This document shows, in pieces, positions 9,722 to 16,895 of a stretch of DNA of 64,000 bases. This DNA is from Bradyrhizobium sp. dw_411 (lineage in GTDB: Bacteria > Pseudomonadota > Alphaproteobacteria > Rhizobiales > Xanthobacteraceae). Position numbers and translations under genes: made by a program. The DNA lies in NCBI RefSeq assembly GCF_018449695.1, contig NZ_JAAVUY010000003.1, positions 403,732 through 467,731 of the forward strand, given 5' to 3'. The notes under the pieces were generated by a model. It was not told the origin of the DNA. It ran no database searches and saw nothing but the letters and a program-made list of their open reading frames with translations. Within the stretch, counting starts at the first letter, position 1; every line of letters begins with the position of its first letter.

Positions 9722-9955
9722 CTATCGTGCGAGCAATTTTCTAAACCGGTTCAACAGCGCCAAAATCATGACAAGGGCCATTCCGAATAGACCGATGTTT
9801 TGCACCGACGTTAAAAGGAAGGCGATTTGAACTTGCCAGCCCGTTTGCTCGCCGTCCGCGATCGGCACGACGTTGGGTACGATCAAGATGCGAGCGACAT
9901 ACGCCGCCGAGAAGGTCAGAGCGAACAACAGGAAGGATTTGAGAAAAATGCGCAT
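9722..9955 (-). CDS. small two-helix membrane protein, function unknown
   Basis: The 77-residue protein has an N-terminal hydrophobic helix (FLKSFLLFALTFSAAYVARI) and a second near the C-terminus (GLFGMALVMILALL), ending in a basic tail. I do not recognise a family. It lies close to two other small envelope proteins on the same strand and may be part of the same stress-related group. Confidence 0.6.
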   Translation of the reverse strand: MRIFLKSFLLFALTFSAAYVARILIVPNVVPIADGEQTGWQVQIAFLLTSVQNIGLFGMALVMILALLNRFRKLLAR

Positions 9956-10004
9956 TCGACCCTCTTTGACTGAGGTAATGGACTTACCAGCAGGCCGCCG
10001 CCGG

Positions 10005-10499
10005 CTATTTTTGTTCCGCTGCGGCCGCCCCGGTGGCTGCGGGGTGTGGCGCTGATTTTTTCAGATTCTTGATGATGATCGTGATCAGCGGCACGATCAG
10101 CAGAGGCAGGATTCCGTTCAGCGGATGGTGAATCGCACCGGATACCTGCGACTGCAGGGCTCTCGCCTCAATCTGCAGCGCATCGACAGAAGAGCTGTGG
10201 ATTTCGGTCGCGAGCTCGAGTTCGCGCCCCCTGGGCGGTTTTGCCGCGATCGCGAACAGAATTGCGGCAATCATGAAATTGACCAAGCCGAGAATCGCCG
10301 CGGCGGAAATCGCGTTCCAGTACTGAACCAGTGCGAAATAGGCCGCCAGTTCCAGCATCAACAGGCCGAACGCCGCAATCAGTGCGGCAAACGCCCGCAA
10401 GCCCAGGCTCGCAAGCAGATGCCGCATTCTCAAATCAGCAATGATCCTGTCGGTGCGCCAGAGTACCCGCAGGTGTTTGACGACGTTCTCCGTATTCAC
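10005..10499 (-). CDS. phage-holin-family-like membrane protein
   Basis: The 164-residue protein has three hydrophobic segments: about 35-60, 62-85 and a C-terminal one (GILPLLIVPLITIIIKNL). An amphipathic region and an Ala-rich tail are also present. The layout resembles the holin-superfamily/YqjE-type proteins usually encoded beside YqjD/ElaB homologues, which is the case here (1 nt apart). YqjD-type proteins tether ribosomes to the membrane in E. coli; the role in this organism is inferred. It is probably co-transcribed with the upstream 91-residue protein. Confidence 0.72.
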   Translation of the reverse strand: MNTENVVKHLRVLWRTDRIIADLRMRHLLASLGLRAFAALIAAFGLLMLELAAYFALVQYWNAISAAAILGLVNFMIAAILFAIAAKPPRGRELELATEIHSSSVDALQIEARALQSQVSGAIHHPLNGILPLLIVPLITIIIKNLKKSAPHPAATGAAAAEQK

Positions 10500-10500
10500 C

Positions 10501-10776
10501 CTAGTGTCTCCTCAACATGAAGCCGACCACAACGCCCAGCGCGAAAGCCGACGCGAGCGAAGTGATCGGGCGATCCGCCATGATGTTCGTGACATGGCCT
10601 TCCTGCTCGCCCAAGGTTTCGCCGAGATCATCCAGTGCGGCCTTGATTTGATCGGCGAGGGCTTCGGCGCGGTTCTTCGAGGCATCGAAAATGCCCTCGC
10701 CGGTCGTGTTCAGCAGCCGCGTTACTTCGCCTTTAAGCGCCTGCAGTTCATCTCTCATCTCGCCTGAGTCGAACAT
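10501..10776 (-). CDS. YqjD/ElaB-like (DUF883-type) membrane-anchored protein
   Basis: The 91-residue protein has a long charged helix (ELQALKGEVTRLLNTT...LADQIKAAL) and a C-terminal membrane anchor with a basic end (ALGVVVGFMLRRH). This matches the YqjD/ElaB/YgaM pattern of stationary-phase, ribosome-binding inner-membrane proteins. It is the first gene of the leftward pair with the holin-like protein. An FNR/FixK-like box lies 58 nt before its start. Confidence 0.8.
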   Translation of the reverse strand: MFDSGEMRDELQALKGEVTRLLNTTGEGIFDASKNRAEALADQIKAALDDLGETLGEQEGHVTNIMADRPITSLASAFALGVVVGFMLRRH

Positions 10777-10833
10777 GGGCCTCGCCTCTGTTGCGCTGTT
10801 GTTGAAATTCTATGCCAGGCCACGGCAACGCAA

Positions 10834-10847
10834 TTGATTTGTGTCAA
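10834..10847. promoter_or_regulatory. FNR/FixK-type box, TTGAT-N4-GTCAA
   Basis: TTGATTTGTGTCAA has one mismatch to the palindrome. It sits between the YqjD-like gene and the Mla-type operon, closer to the former. Confidence 0.65.
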
Positions 10848-10870
10848 CCGCCGGCCAATCACGACGGTTC

Positions 10871-10884
10871 TTGAGGCAGGTCAA
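10871..10884. promoter_or_regulatory. degenerate FNR/FixK-type box, TTGAG-N4-GTCAA
   Basis: TTGAGGCAGGTCAA keeps TTGA and TCAA but has two off-consensus inner bases. It lies 59 nt before the TTG start of the Mla-type permease, a suitable place for an activator. Confidence 0.45.
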
Positions 10885-10942
10885 TTTGAGTGCCGAACCA
10901 AAGTCTAGAAGAGGCGTATTCCATTGAAGAGGAACACGGATC

Positions 10943-12079
10943 TTGGCGACGGCCCCCCAGCTAACGGCTACGGCATCAGGCGATGTCTTTGAATTGCGTC
11001 CCGGCGGGTCCTGGACCGCGGCCAATGTCGCGACGCTTGAGGCCCTGTCCGGCGCCGTGACGGCACAGCTCGATCGGTCGAAGACCATGAGGCTGGATAT
11101 GGCCGGGGTACGCGAACTCGACACGCTCGGAGCCTGGCTATTCGAAAAGATGTCGCGGCGCTCGATATCTCATGGTCATCGCGCCGACGTGGTCGGCGTC
11201 GCCGACAATTATGCCGGGTTGATGGAAGAGGTCCGCCGGGTCAATCGGCAAGATCCGGTGCCGGTGCCGGCGCCAAATCCTGTTCTGGCTGGAATAAGCG
11301 ACGTCGGCCGCACCGCGGTCGGTGCGACGGAAGATCTGACGATTTTCCTGCAGATGCTGGGTTCGCTTTTTGCAGCCTTGTTCAACGTGCTGCGCAAGCC
11401 AAGATCGTTGCGCGTGACGTCTTTGTTTTATCAGCTCTATCGGGTCGGCTTTCAGGCGATCCCGATTGTCGTGCTGATCACTTTCCTGATCGGCGCCATC
11501 ATCGCGCAACAGGGCATCTTTCACTTTCGCAAATTCGGTGCCGATTCCTATGTCGTCGACATGGTCGGCATCCTGGTGCTGCGCGAGCTTGGCGTGCTGA
11601 TCGTTGCCATCATGGTCGCCGGCCGCTCCGGCAGCGCCTATACCGCCGAACTTGGCTCGATGAAAATGCGCGAAGAGATCGACGCGCTGTCAACCATGGG
11701 CCTCGATCCGGTCGAAGTGCTGATCCTGCCCCGCATCGTCGCGCTGGTTTGCGCACTGCCGATCCTGACCTTCATCGGATCGATGGCCGCGCTCTATGGC
11801 GGCGGTCTGGTGGCATGGTTCTACGGCGGCATGGGGCCGGCGATCTTCATTGCGCGGCTGCACGACGCCGTATCCGTGACCAGCTTCGAGGTCGGCATGA
11901 TCAAGGCGCCGTTCATGGCGCTGGTGATTGGCGTGGTCGCCTGCAGCGAGGGCCTTCAGGTCAAGGGAAGCGCGGAGTCGCTCGGCAAGCAGACCACGAC
12001 TTCCGTGGTGAAGTCGATCTTTCTGGTGATCGTGCTCGACGGGCTGTTTGCGATCTTTTTCGCTTCGGTCGGAATGTGA
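10943..12079 (+). CDS. MlaE-family ABC permease with N-terminal STAS domain
   Basis: The 378-residue protein carries a STAS-like domain (about 1-100, LRPGGSWTAANVATLEAL) followed by the MlaE/YrbE permease fold with several membrane helices (IGAIIAQQGIFHF, ELGVLIVAIMVAGRSGSAYTAEL). MlaE permeases move phospholipids between outer and inner membranes. In the E. coli system the STAS protein is separate (MlaB), so this is a fused form. The start is TTG at 10943 with AGAGGA upstream; no ATG precedes the STAS sequence. The ATPase gene follows 2 nt after the stop. Confidence 0.9.
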   Translation: MATAPQLTATASGDVFELRPGGSWTAANVATLEALSGAVTAQLDRSKTMRLDMAGVRELDTLGAWLFEKMSRRSISHGHRADVVGVADNYAGLMEEVRRVNRQDPVPVPAPNPVLAGISDVGRTAVGATEDLTIFLQMLGSLFAALFNVLRKPRSLRVTSLFYQLYRVGFQAIPIVVLITFLIGAIIAQQGIFHFRKFGADSYVVDMVGILVLRELGVLIVAIMVAGRSGSAYTAELGSMKMREEIDALSTMGLDPVEVLILPRIVALVCALPILTFIGSMAALYGGGLVAWFYGGMGPAIFIARLHDAVSVTSFEVGMIKAPFMALVIGVVACSEGLQVKGSAESLGKQTTTSVVKSIFLVIVLDGLFAIFFASVGM

Positions 12080-12081
12080 CA

Positions 12082-12861
12082 ATGCCGGAAGCAACCATGC
12101 CGTTGGCGATCAGCGTCAAAGAGCTTGTGGTCGGCTTTGGCCGGCATGTCGTGATTGACCACTTGTCGCTGGATGTGCGCCGAGGCGAGATCCTCGGCCT
12201 GGTCGGCGCTTCCGGCGGCGGCAAGTCCGTCCTGATGCGAACTATCATTGGCCTCATCCCACGACAGAGCGGGGAAATCGAGGTAATGGGGGCGGAGATC
12301 GGCGGCAGCCATGGTCGGGTGACCCAGAGTGCTGCGGGACGATGGGGCATTCTGTTCCAGCAGGGCGCGCTGTTTTCATCGCTCACCGTGCGGCAAAATA
12401 TCCAGTTTCCGTTGCGCGAGAATCTGGTGCTGTCGGACGCGCTGATGGACGAGATCGCCACTGCCAAGCTCGAAATGGTCGGGCTGAAGCCGGAGGATGG
12501 CGACAAGTTCCCCTCCGAATTATCCGGAGGCATGACCAAACGTGTGGCGCTGGCCCGCGCGCTTGCGCTCGATCCCGCGATCGTGTTTCTCGACGAGCCG
12601 ACCTCAGGGCTGGACCCGATTGCAGCGGGCGATTTCGACGTCCTGATCAAGACATTGCAGAAAACACTGGGACTGACGGTGTTCATGGTCACCCATGACC
12701 TCGCCAGCCTGAATACCGTCTGCGATCGCGTCGCAGCACTGGCGGACGGCAAGATCGTCGCCATCGGACCGATGCGCGAGCTGCTTCAATCTGAACATCC
12801 CTGGGTGCGGGCCTATTTTCACGGCAAGCGCTCCTTGATGTTGCAACCAAAAGCGAGTTAA
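12082..12861 (+). CDS. MlaF-type ABC transporter ATP-binding protein
   Basis: The 259-residue ATPase has Walker A GASGGGKS, the signature LSGGMTKR, Walker B IVFLDEP and the H-loop MVTHD. Methionine/lysine in the signature is typical of MlaF-type ATPases. It energises lipid transport with the preceding permease and the following MCE protein. The start ATG lies 2 nt after the permease stop. A longer open frame upstream overlaps the permease gene and lacks homology, so I excluded it. Confidence 0.9.
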   Translation: MPEATMPLAISVKELVVGFGRHVVIDHLSLDVRRGEILGLVGASGGGKSVLMRTIIGLIPRQSGEIEVMGAEIGGSHGRVTQSAAGRWGILFQQGALFSSLTVRQNIQFPLRENLVLSDALMDEIATAKLEMVGLKPEDGDKFPSELSGGMTKRVALARALALDPAIVFLDEPTSGLDPIAAGDFDVLIKTLQKTLGLTVFMVTHDLASLNTVCDRVAALADGKIVAIGPMRELLQSEHPWVRAYFHGKRSLMLQPKAS

Positions 12862-12864
12862 GAG

Positions 12865-13971
12865 ATGGAAACCCGCGCTCCTTTCGTCGTTGTCGGCGCT
12901 TTCGTGCTGGCGGCCATCGCCGCCGTGTTCGGTTTCGTGTACTGGCTTCACAATACCGGCGGGCTCGGCCCTCGCGTGACCTATCACCTTCAGTTTGATG
13001 GCTCGGTACCCGGGCTACTGGTTGGCGCCGCCGTGCTGTTCAATGGCATCCGTGTCGGCGAGGTGACGGATCTCGGGCTTGCGCCGGACAGTCCGCGCCG
13101 TGTCAATGCGACGATTTCGGTGGCTTCGACCACCCCGGTTAGATCCGACACCAAGGTCGGTCTGGAGTTTCAGGGTTTGACGGGCGTTCCGGTAATCGCG
13201 CTGGAAGGCGGCAAGCTGCTTTCGAATTCCGGTGCGGTACCGACGCTGATTGCCGAGCCCGGGGCCGGCGAGGGCATGACGCAGGCCGCCCGCAGCGCGT
13301 TGCTGCGGGTCGACACGGTGTTGGCCGACAATGCGGAGCCGTTGAAAAACACGATCGCCAATCTGCAGGTTTTCTCGGAAGGCTTGGCGCGGAATACCGG
13401 AAAGCTCGACGGCATCGTCGCCGGGCTCGAAAGGATGACGGGCGCCAGCGCGCCGGTACAAAAAATTACCTACGATTTGCAGGCCCCGCGAAATCAGGGA
13501 CCGGCGGCCAAGACCATCAAGGGTCAACTGGCTATTCCCGAGCCGACGGCGGTTGCCATGCTCGAGACGCAGCGAATGCTGTTTTCGCCAGCGAGCGAGA
13601 TTCCAGGATTTTCCGAGTTTCTTTGGGCCGACACGATTCCGAAGCTGTTCCAGGCCAGATTGATCGAGAGCTTCGAGAATTACGATATCGCCCATGCGCC
13701 GCTCCGCACAACCGATGTCGGGCAGGCGGACTTTCAGCTTCTGATCGATGTCAGGCGGTTTCGGGTTGCGGTGGATGCAGGGCCGGAGGCTCAAATCGGA
13801 CTATCGGCGCGAATTGTTGACAAGGACGGAAAGGTCGTGGCGTCGCGGCTGTTCGACGAGAGCGAAAAATTTGACAAGGTCGAGCCACAGACGGCCGTCG
13901 CGGCCTTTGATGCTGCATTCGGCAGAATTGCCAGGAGTATGATCGACTGGACGCTGCAGTCACAGCCGTGA
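12865..13971 (+). CDS. MCE (MlaD-type) protein fused to an auxiliary lipoprotein-like domain
   Basis: The 368-residue protein begins with a membrane anchor (VVVGAFVLAAIAAVFGFVYWL), then an MCE domain (about 38-115, SVPGLLVGAAVLFNGIRVGEV) that binds lipid in the periplasm. The C-terminal half (about 195-365, starting near TYDLQAP) resembles the PqiC/ABC_trans_aux domain, usually a separate outer-membrane lipoprotein. One polypeptide may thus combine the inner-membrane and auxiliary parts of the lipid path. It starts 3 nt after the ATPase stop and ends the operon. Confidence 0.87.
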   Translation: METRAPFVVVGAFVLAAIAAVFGFVYWLHNTGGLGPRVTYHLQFDGSVPGLLVGAAVLFNGIRVGEVTDLGLAPDSPRRVNATISVASTTPVRSDTKVGLEFQGLTGVPVIALEGGKLLSNSGAVPTLIAEPGAGEGMTQAARSALLRVDTVLADNAEPLKNTIANLQVFSEGLARNTGKLDGIVAGLERMTGASAPVQKITYDLQAPRNQGPAAKTIKGQLAIPEPTAVAMLETQRMLFSPASEIPGFSEFLWADTIPKLFQARLIESFENYDIAHAPLRTTDVGQADFQLLIDVRRFRVAVDAGPEAQIGLSARIVDKDGKVVASRLFDESEKFDKVEPQTAVAAFDAAFGRIARSMIDWTLQSQP

Positions 13972-13985
13972 CGGTGGAAGTGAAG

Positions 13986-14303
13986 TTATTCGAGGGTCTT
14001 CAGATAGGACAGCAGATCGTGGATCTGGTCAGGGTCGAGTTGAAACTCGGGCATGGTCGGATGGCCGGTGACGATACCTTCGGCCAAAGCCTCGGCAAGG
14101 GTTTCGACGGGATAGCGCAGGTGCAGGGTCCGGAACGGCGGCGCAATCTTGAGCGGACTTTCGGTCACGCGATCGATGGAATGGCACCGCGCGCAATTGT
14201 TCAGCGCAAATGTCCGGCCGCGCTGTTCGGCAGGGGACGCGGCCAATACCGGTGTCGTCAGCAACAGCGTAACGATTGCATGGCGCAGGCCTGTTCGCAG
14301 CAT
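13986..14303 (-). CDS. small periplasmic cytochrome c
   Basis: The 105-residue product has a signal peptide (GLRHAIVTLLLTTPVLAA), a haem motif CARCH, and a likely axial Met in GHPTMPEF. It is a class I monohaem cytochrome c able to shuttle electrons in the periplasm. I chose the start at 14303, where the signal sequence begins and GAGGG lies upstream; the open frame continues to 14369 over the FNR-box side. It is divergent from the FNR-type regulator, and a perfect anaerobox lies in the gap. Confidence 0.85.
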   Translation of the reverse strand: MLRTGLRHAIVTLLLTTPVLAASPAEQRGRTFALNNCARCHSIDRVTESPLKIAPPFRTLHLRYPVETLAEALAEGIVTGHPTMPEFQLDPDQIHDLLSYLKTLE

Positions 14304-14381
14304 TCTGGACGAACCCTCGTAAAGTTGCGGGACACGATTACCGACAACAATCAATGATGAGTTCGTCAAAGCCGATCGTCA

Positions 14382-14395
14382 TTGATCTGCATCAA
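14382..14395. promoter_or_regulatory. FNR/FixK-type box, perfect TTGAT-N4-ATCAA
   Basis: TTGATCTGCATCAA lies 78 nt before the cytochrome c start on one side and 89 nt before the FNR-type gene on the other. It suggests autoregulation of the regulator and control of the cytochrome. Confidence 0.78.
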
Positions 14396-14484
14396 GAAGC
14401 AAGCAGGAGATTCGCTAGAATGCGGCTCACCCGGCAGCCATGCACAAAGTGCGGTTGGAAGCCGGCATTGTCCTGGGGTGCCGC

Positions 14485-15198
14485 ATGAAGATTTCCCTGG
14501 CCGAAGGTGAGCCAAACGAGCAGGCCTGTGCCGACTGCGCAGTGCGCTCACTTAGTATTTGCGCGGCACTCGATCGAACCGAGCTGCGAGAGCTGGACCA
14601 TCTGGGTCGTCACGTCCATTTCAGGCCACGTGAGACCGTGTTTGCGCAGGGGGAATTGACGGAGTCATTCTACAATCTGCGTGAGGGGGTCATGCGCCTC
14701 TACAAATTGCTGCCCGACGGACGCCGGCAGATTGTCGGATTTGCACTGCCCGGCGACTTCCTGGGAATGGCAACCTCGGCACGCCACGGCATCTCTGCTG
14801 ATGCGGTCGGACCGGTTGCCGTATGCCGCTTTTCCAGAAGTTCTTTCGCGCGATTTATCGAGGATAAACCGCACCTCCTGCGCCGCGTCAATGAATTGTT
14901 GGTTCGTGAGTTGAGCCAAGCCCAGGACCACACGGTTCTGCTCGGACGCCGCTTGGCGGAAGAAAAAGTCGCGAGCTTCCTGATCGGGTGGCGCGATCGA
15001 CTGGCCCGGCTCGGGGAGGCGACAAATAGGGTGCCATTGCCGATGGGCCGCCAGGACGTCGCGGATTTTCTGGGCCTTACCATCGAAACGGTCAGCCGTA
15101 CCTTCACCAAGCTTGAACGCGACGGATTGATCGAAATCCTCCCGGGAGGCATCTGCCTGACGGACCTCGAGCGTGTCGAGGCCCTGGCCGCGGCCTGA
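14485..15198 (+). CDS. Crp/Fnr-family oxygen-responsive regulator (FnrN/AadR/FixK1-like)
   Basis: The 237-residue protein has the FNR cysteine set: C15-x2-C18-x7-C26 plus C114 in the beta-roll (VAVCRF). This indicates an oxygen-labile [4Fe-4S] cluster. A cyclic-nucleotide-binding-like fold is followed by a C-terminal helix-turn-helix. The recognition helix (TIETVSRTFTKLE) keeps the E-x2-S-R residues that read TTGAT-N4-ATCAA. FixK2-type proteins lack this cluster, so this is the FnrN/FixK1/AadR branch. I chose the ATG at 14485 over an upstream ATG at 14440 because homology starts there. Perfect boxes lie both before and after the gene. Confidence 0.9.
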   Translation: MKISLAEGEPNEQACADCAVRSLSICAALDRTELRELDHLGRHVHFRPRETVFAQGELTESFYNLREGVMRLYKLLPDGRRQIVGFALPGDFLGMATSARHGISADAVGPVAVCRFSRSSFARFIEDKPHLLRRVNELLVRELSQAQDHTVLLGRRLAEEKVASFLIGWRDRLARLGEATNRVPLPMGRQDVADFLGLTIETVSRTFTKLERDGLIEILPGGICLTDLERVEALAAA

Positions 15199-15214
15199 CA
15201 AGTCGTCTCCAGAT

Positions 15215-15228
15215 TTGATCCGTATCAA
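15215..15228. promoter_or_regulatory. FNR/FixK-type box, perfect TTGAT-N4-ATCAA
   Basis: TTGATCCGTATCAA lies 54 nt before the start of the 47-residue membrane protein and just after the FNR-type gene. Confidence 0.78.
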
Positions 15229-15282
15229 CGACCGCGATCGTTTGTGGAGAATAATGCCTCCAGTTCAAAGGAGATCATCATC

Positions 15283-15426
15283 ATGCCTTTCGATTCAATG
15301 CTGGTAAGTGCGGCCGTGCTAGCCATGTTCGTGGTGTTTGCGGGTGTGCTGATGTGGGGTGAAATTCAAACACGCCCGGCGCATCTTAAGGCCGAGGCGC
15401 GTTCTAAAAGGCATGGCGGCAACTAA
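15283..15426 (+). CDS. 47-residue single-helix membrane protein
   Basis: The protein (starts MPFDSMLVSAAVLAMF) has one hydrophobic helix, about residues 6-25, then a polar, basic tail. AAAGGAGATC precedes the ATG with ideal spacing, and a perfect FNR/FixK box lies 54 nt upstream. These two signals make the small gene credible. I do not know its function. Small helices of this type accompany terminal oxidases, and the cbb3 operon lies nearby, but that link is only inferred. Confidence 0.7.
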   Translation: MPFDSMLVSAAVLAMFVVFAGVLMWGEIQTRPAHLKAEARSKRHGGN

Positions 15427-15801
15427 ACCGTATTGGAAACCACGGTGCGTGCCATTCGAGAGAATCAGCCGGGGAATCCTGTCGGAACAGTCATACTGCC
15501 CCGCTTGCCGTTGCGGGCGGCGATTAGGCAAAGCGATCCCACACCCGTGTTTATTTGGATCGCTTCACGGAGTCTGACGCCGGACGGCGTGGTGCGCCGG
15601 CGCCGTCGCTTCCGGGGATTATCTAAAATCTACAGACTTTATCGATTCTCTCGTCGCCGCACCCGGAGATTTCTACAGTCTGTTATCTCGGTGATAGATC
15701 TTGATCATTTCCCGGGCTCCTGTTGCGGATAATCATTTTCGCGGGGAACGGCCGGCGGATTCGATAGCAATAAACGCCGGTGCTGCGCGCGAAACGTTTC
15801 G
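15427..15801. other. intergenic stretch without a supported gene
   Basis: An open frame of about 99 codons (15433-15732) exists but is Arg-rich, low in recognisable structure and lacks a good ribosome-binding site. Two similar segments, TCTACAGACTTTATC at 15629 and TCTACAGTCTGTTATC at 15672, are a minor direct repeat of unknown meaning. Confidence 0.4.
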
Positions 15802-16191
15802 CTACTTCGGTTGGCCGTCACGACCGAACTGCCTCAAATAGGCCCACAAATTCCGCGCCTCGGTCTCGTCCTTTATGCCGGAAAATAGCTTCTTTGTGCC
15901 TGGAATTTTCAGTTTTGGATCTTTGATGTAGTCCATAAAGACAGCCTCGTTCCAGGTGAGGGGGCAATTCCTGTTCGCATCTGAATAGTTGTATCCGTCG
16001 AGGCTTCCACACCTGCGTCCATCTATTCCGTTCAACAGCGGTCCGATTCCGTTCCGGGCGCCCACGCCGACGGAATGGCAGGCTCGGCATTTCCTGAATG
16101 ATGTCTCGCCGGCTGATAGATCCTGAGCGAGTGCTGCTGATGTGGACAGGCAAAACAGCAACGCGGCGATCTGGAATTCATTCGCCATCAT
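15802..16191 (-). CDS. cytochrome c2-like protein with Lys at the usual axial Met position
   Basis: The 129-residue protein has a signal peptide (about 1-22) and haem motif C35-RA-C38-H39. The family's loop normally reads PGTKM, with Met as the sixth haem ligand. Here it reads PGTKKLFSGI, so Lys101 occupies that place and no other Met lies near it. Two extra cysteines, Cys61 (GRRCGSL) and Cys76 (NRNCPLTW), flank the GYNYS segment and could form a disulfide. The start at 16191 (or the adjacent ATG at 16188) overlaps the upstream gene by 14 nt, implying translational coupling. The redox role is uncertain because of the ligand change. Confidence 0.85.
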   Translation of the reverse strand: MMANEFQIAALLFCLSTSAALAQDLSAGETSFRKCRACHSVGVGARNGIGPLLNGIDGRRCGSLDGYNYSDANRNCPLTWNEAVFMDYIKDPKLKIPGTKKLFSGIKDETEARNLWAYLRQFGRDGQPK

Positions 16192-16438
16192 TTTGGCCCA
16201 GGTATTCGTCTGGCACCTGCCCAAACCGGCGCAGTACATGCCTGCGATTGTATTTTCCCTTTTCAAAATCGTTGGTGCGGCTGAACGCAACGGCGCCTGC
16301 GTGGCCAAAGAATTTCCACTGCCCCTGCGCAGTTTGTATCGCGAGTGCAGGACTTGCGCAGACAATGGGTTCGACAGCAACAAAATCGCCGTCGACAAGA
16401 TCAAAGGGCATTGCGACAAATTGGGTAATTTCGGTCAT
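16178..16438 (-). CDS. conserved hypothetical protein of rhizobial type
   Basis: The 86-residue protein begins MTEITQFVAMPFDLVDGDFV and contains GHAGAVAFSRT followed by RRFGQVPDEYL. From memory, similar short proteins are common in Bradyrhizobium genomes, with no assigned function. No signal peptide or membrane helix is visible. It overlaps the cytochrome c2-like gene by 14 nt, so the two are probably translated from one message. Confidence 0.65.
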   Translation of the reverse strand: MTEITQFVAMPFDLVDGDFVAVEPIVCASPALAIQTAQGQWKFFGHAGAVAFSRTNDFEKGKYNRRHVLRRFGQVPDEYLGQNDGE

Positions 16439-16497
16439 TAATTCCCGCTTTCCTGGGAACAGGGACCGCGCGCGCGGTTTCGAATTGACCGGATGGT

Positions 16498-16704
16498 TTA
16501 AGCGAAGACAGCTTCCTCATGGATTCGCCGATTGCCTTCGCCAATAACCGCAATGGACAGTCGCGGCCGGGCAGCGGGTTCCAGGCAGCGCAGGTCGGCA
16601 GCCAGGTATTTCGCATACAGGATCGCATCCGAAACCGTCTTCAAATCGCGGCCGACCTCGTCACGGATGGCAAGCCTGTCGCGGATATCGAAATAGAATC
16701 GCAT
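16498..16704 (-). CDS. DUF6894-type small protein
   Basis: The 68-residue protein starts MRFYFDIRDRLAIRDEVGRDL, followed by an amphipathic helix and a short beta-rich end (RLSIAVIGEGNRRIHEEAVF). This pattern matches the DUF6894 proteins that are numerous in Bradyrhizobiaceae. Function is unknown. It is divergent from fixN, and an FNR/FixK-like box at 16758 lies 53 nt before its start. Confidence 0.72.
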   Translation of the reverse strand: MRFYFDIRDRLAIRDEVGRDLKTVSDAILYAKYLAADLRCLEPAARPRLSIAVIGEGNRRIHEEAVFA

Positions 16705-16757
16705 CTGGCGTCTCCCCGTCTGTTTATCCAGCCATAAGGCGGACCTCGGCCTTCGCT

Positions 16758-16771
16758 TTGATATTCGTCAA
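16758..16771. promoter_or_regulatory. FNR/FixK-type box, TTGAT-N4-GTCAA
   Basis: TTGATATTCGTCAA has one mismatch. It lies 53 nt before the DUF6894-type gene and 124 nt before fixN, so it most likely serves the small gene. Confidence 0.6.
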
Positions 16772-16822
16772 GGCCAGAAATCGACAGCGAACGGGCCGCC
16801 GCCGGCAGCAAACCTGCGAAAT

Positions 16823-16836
16823 TTGATTTCGATCAA
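16823..16836. promoter_or_regulatory. FNR/FixK-type box upstream of fixN, perfect
   Basis: TTGATTTCGATCAA lies 59 nt before the fixN start codon, the classic arrangement for FixK-dependent activation of fixNOQP. Confidence 0.88.
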
Positions 16837-16895
16837 ATCACGCGCGGCGAAAACAGGGTTGATAGGGCGGACGCTGCTGCGAAGAGAATCAACCA

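Noticed and set aside
11749..12081. upstream extension of the MlaF-type ATPase frame
   Set aside because: It overlaps the permease gene in another frame and lacks ATPase homology; the ATG at 12082 fits the family start.
15700..15712. TTGATCATTTCCC as a possible FNR/FixK box
   Set aside because: Only one half-site is present; the second half does not resemble ATCAA.
15433..15732. 99-codon frame between the small membrane protein and the cytochrome
   Set aside because: It has no ribosome-binding site, an Arg-rich low-complexity composition and no similarity that I recognise.
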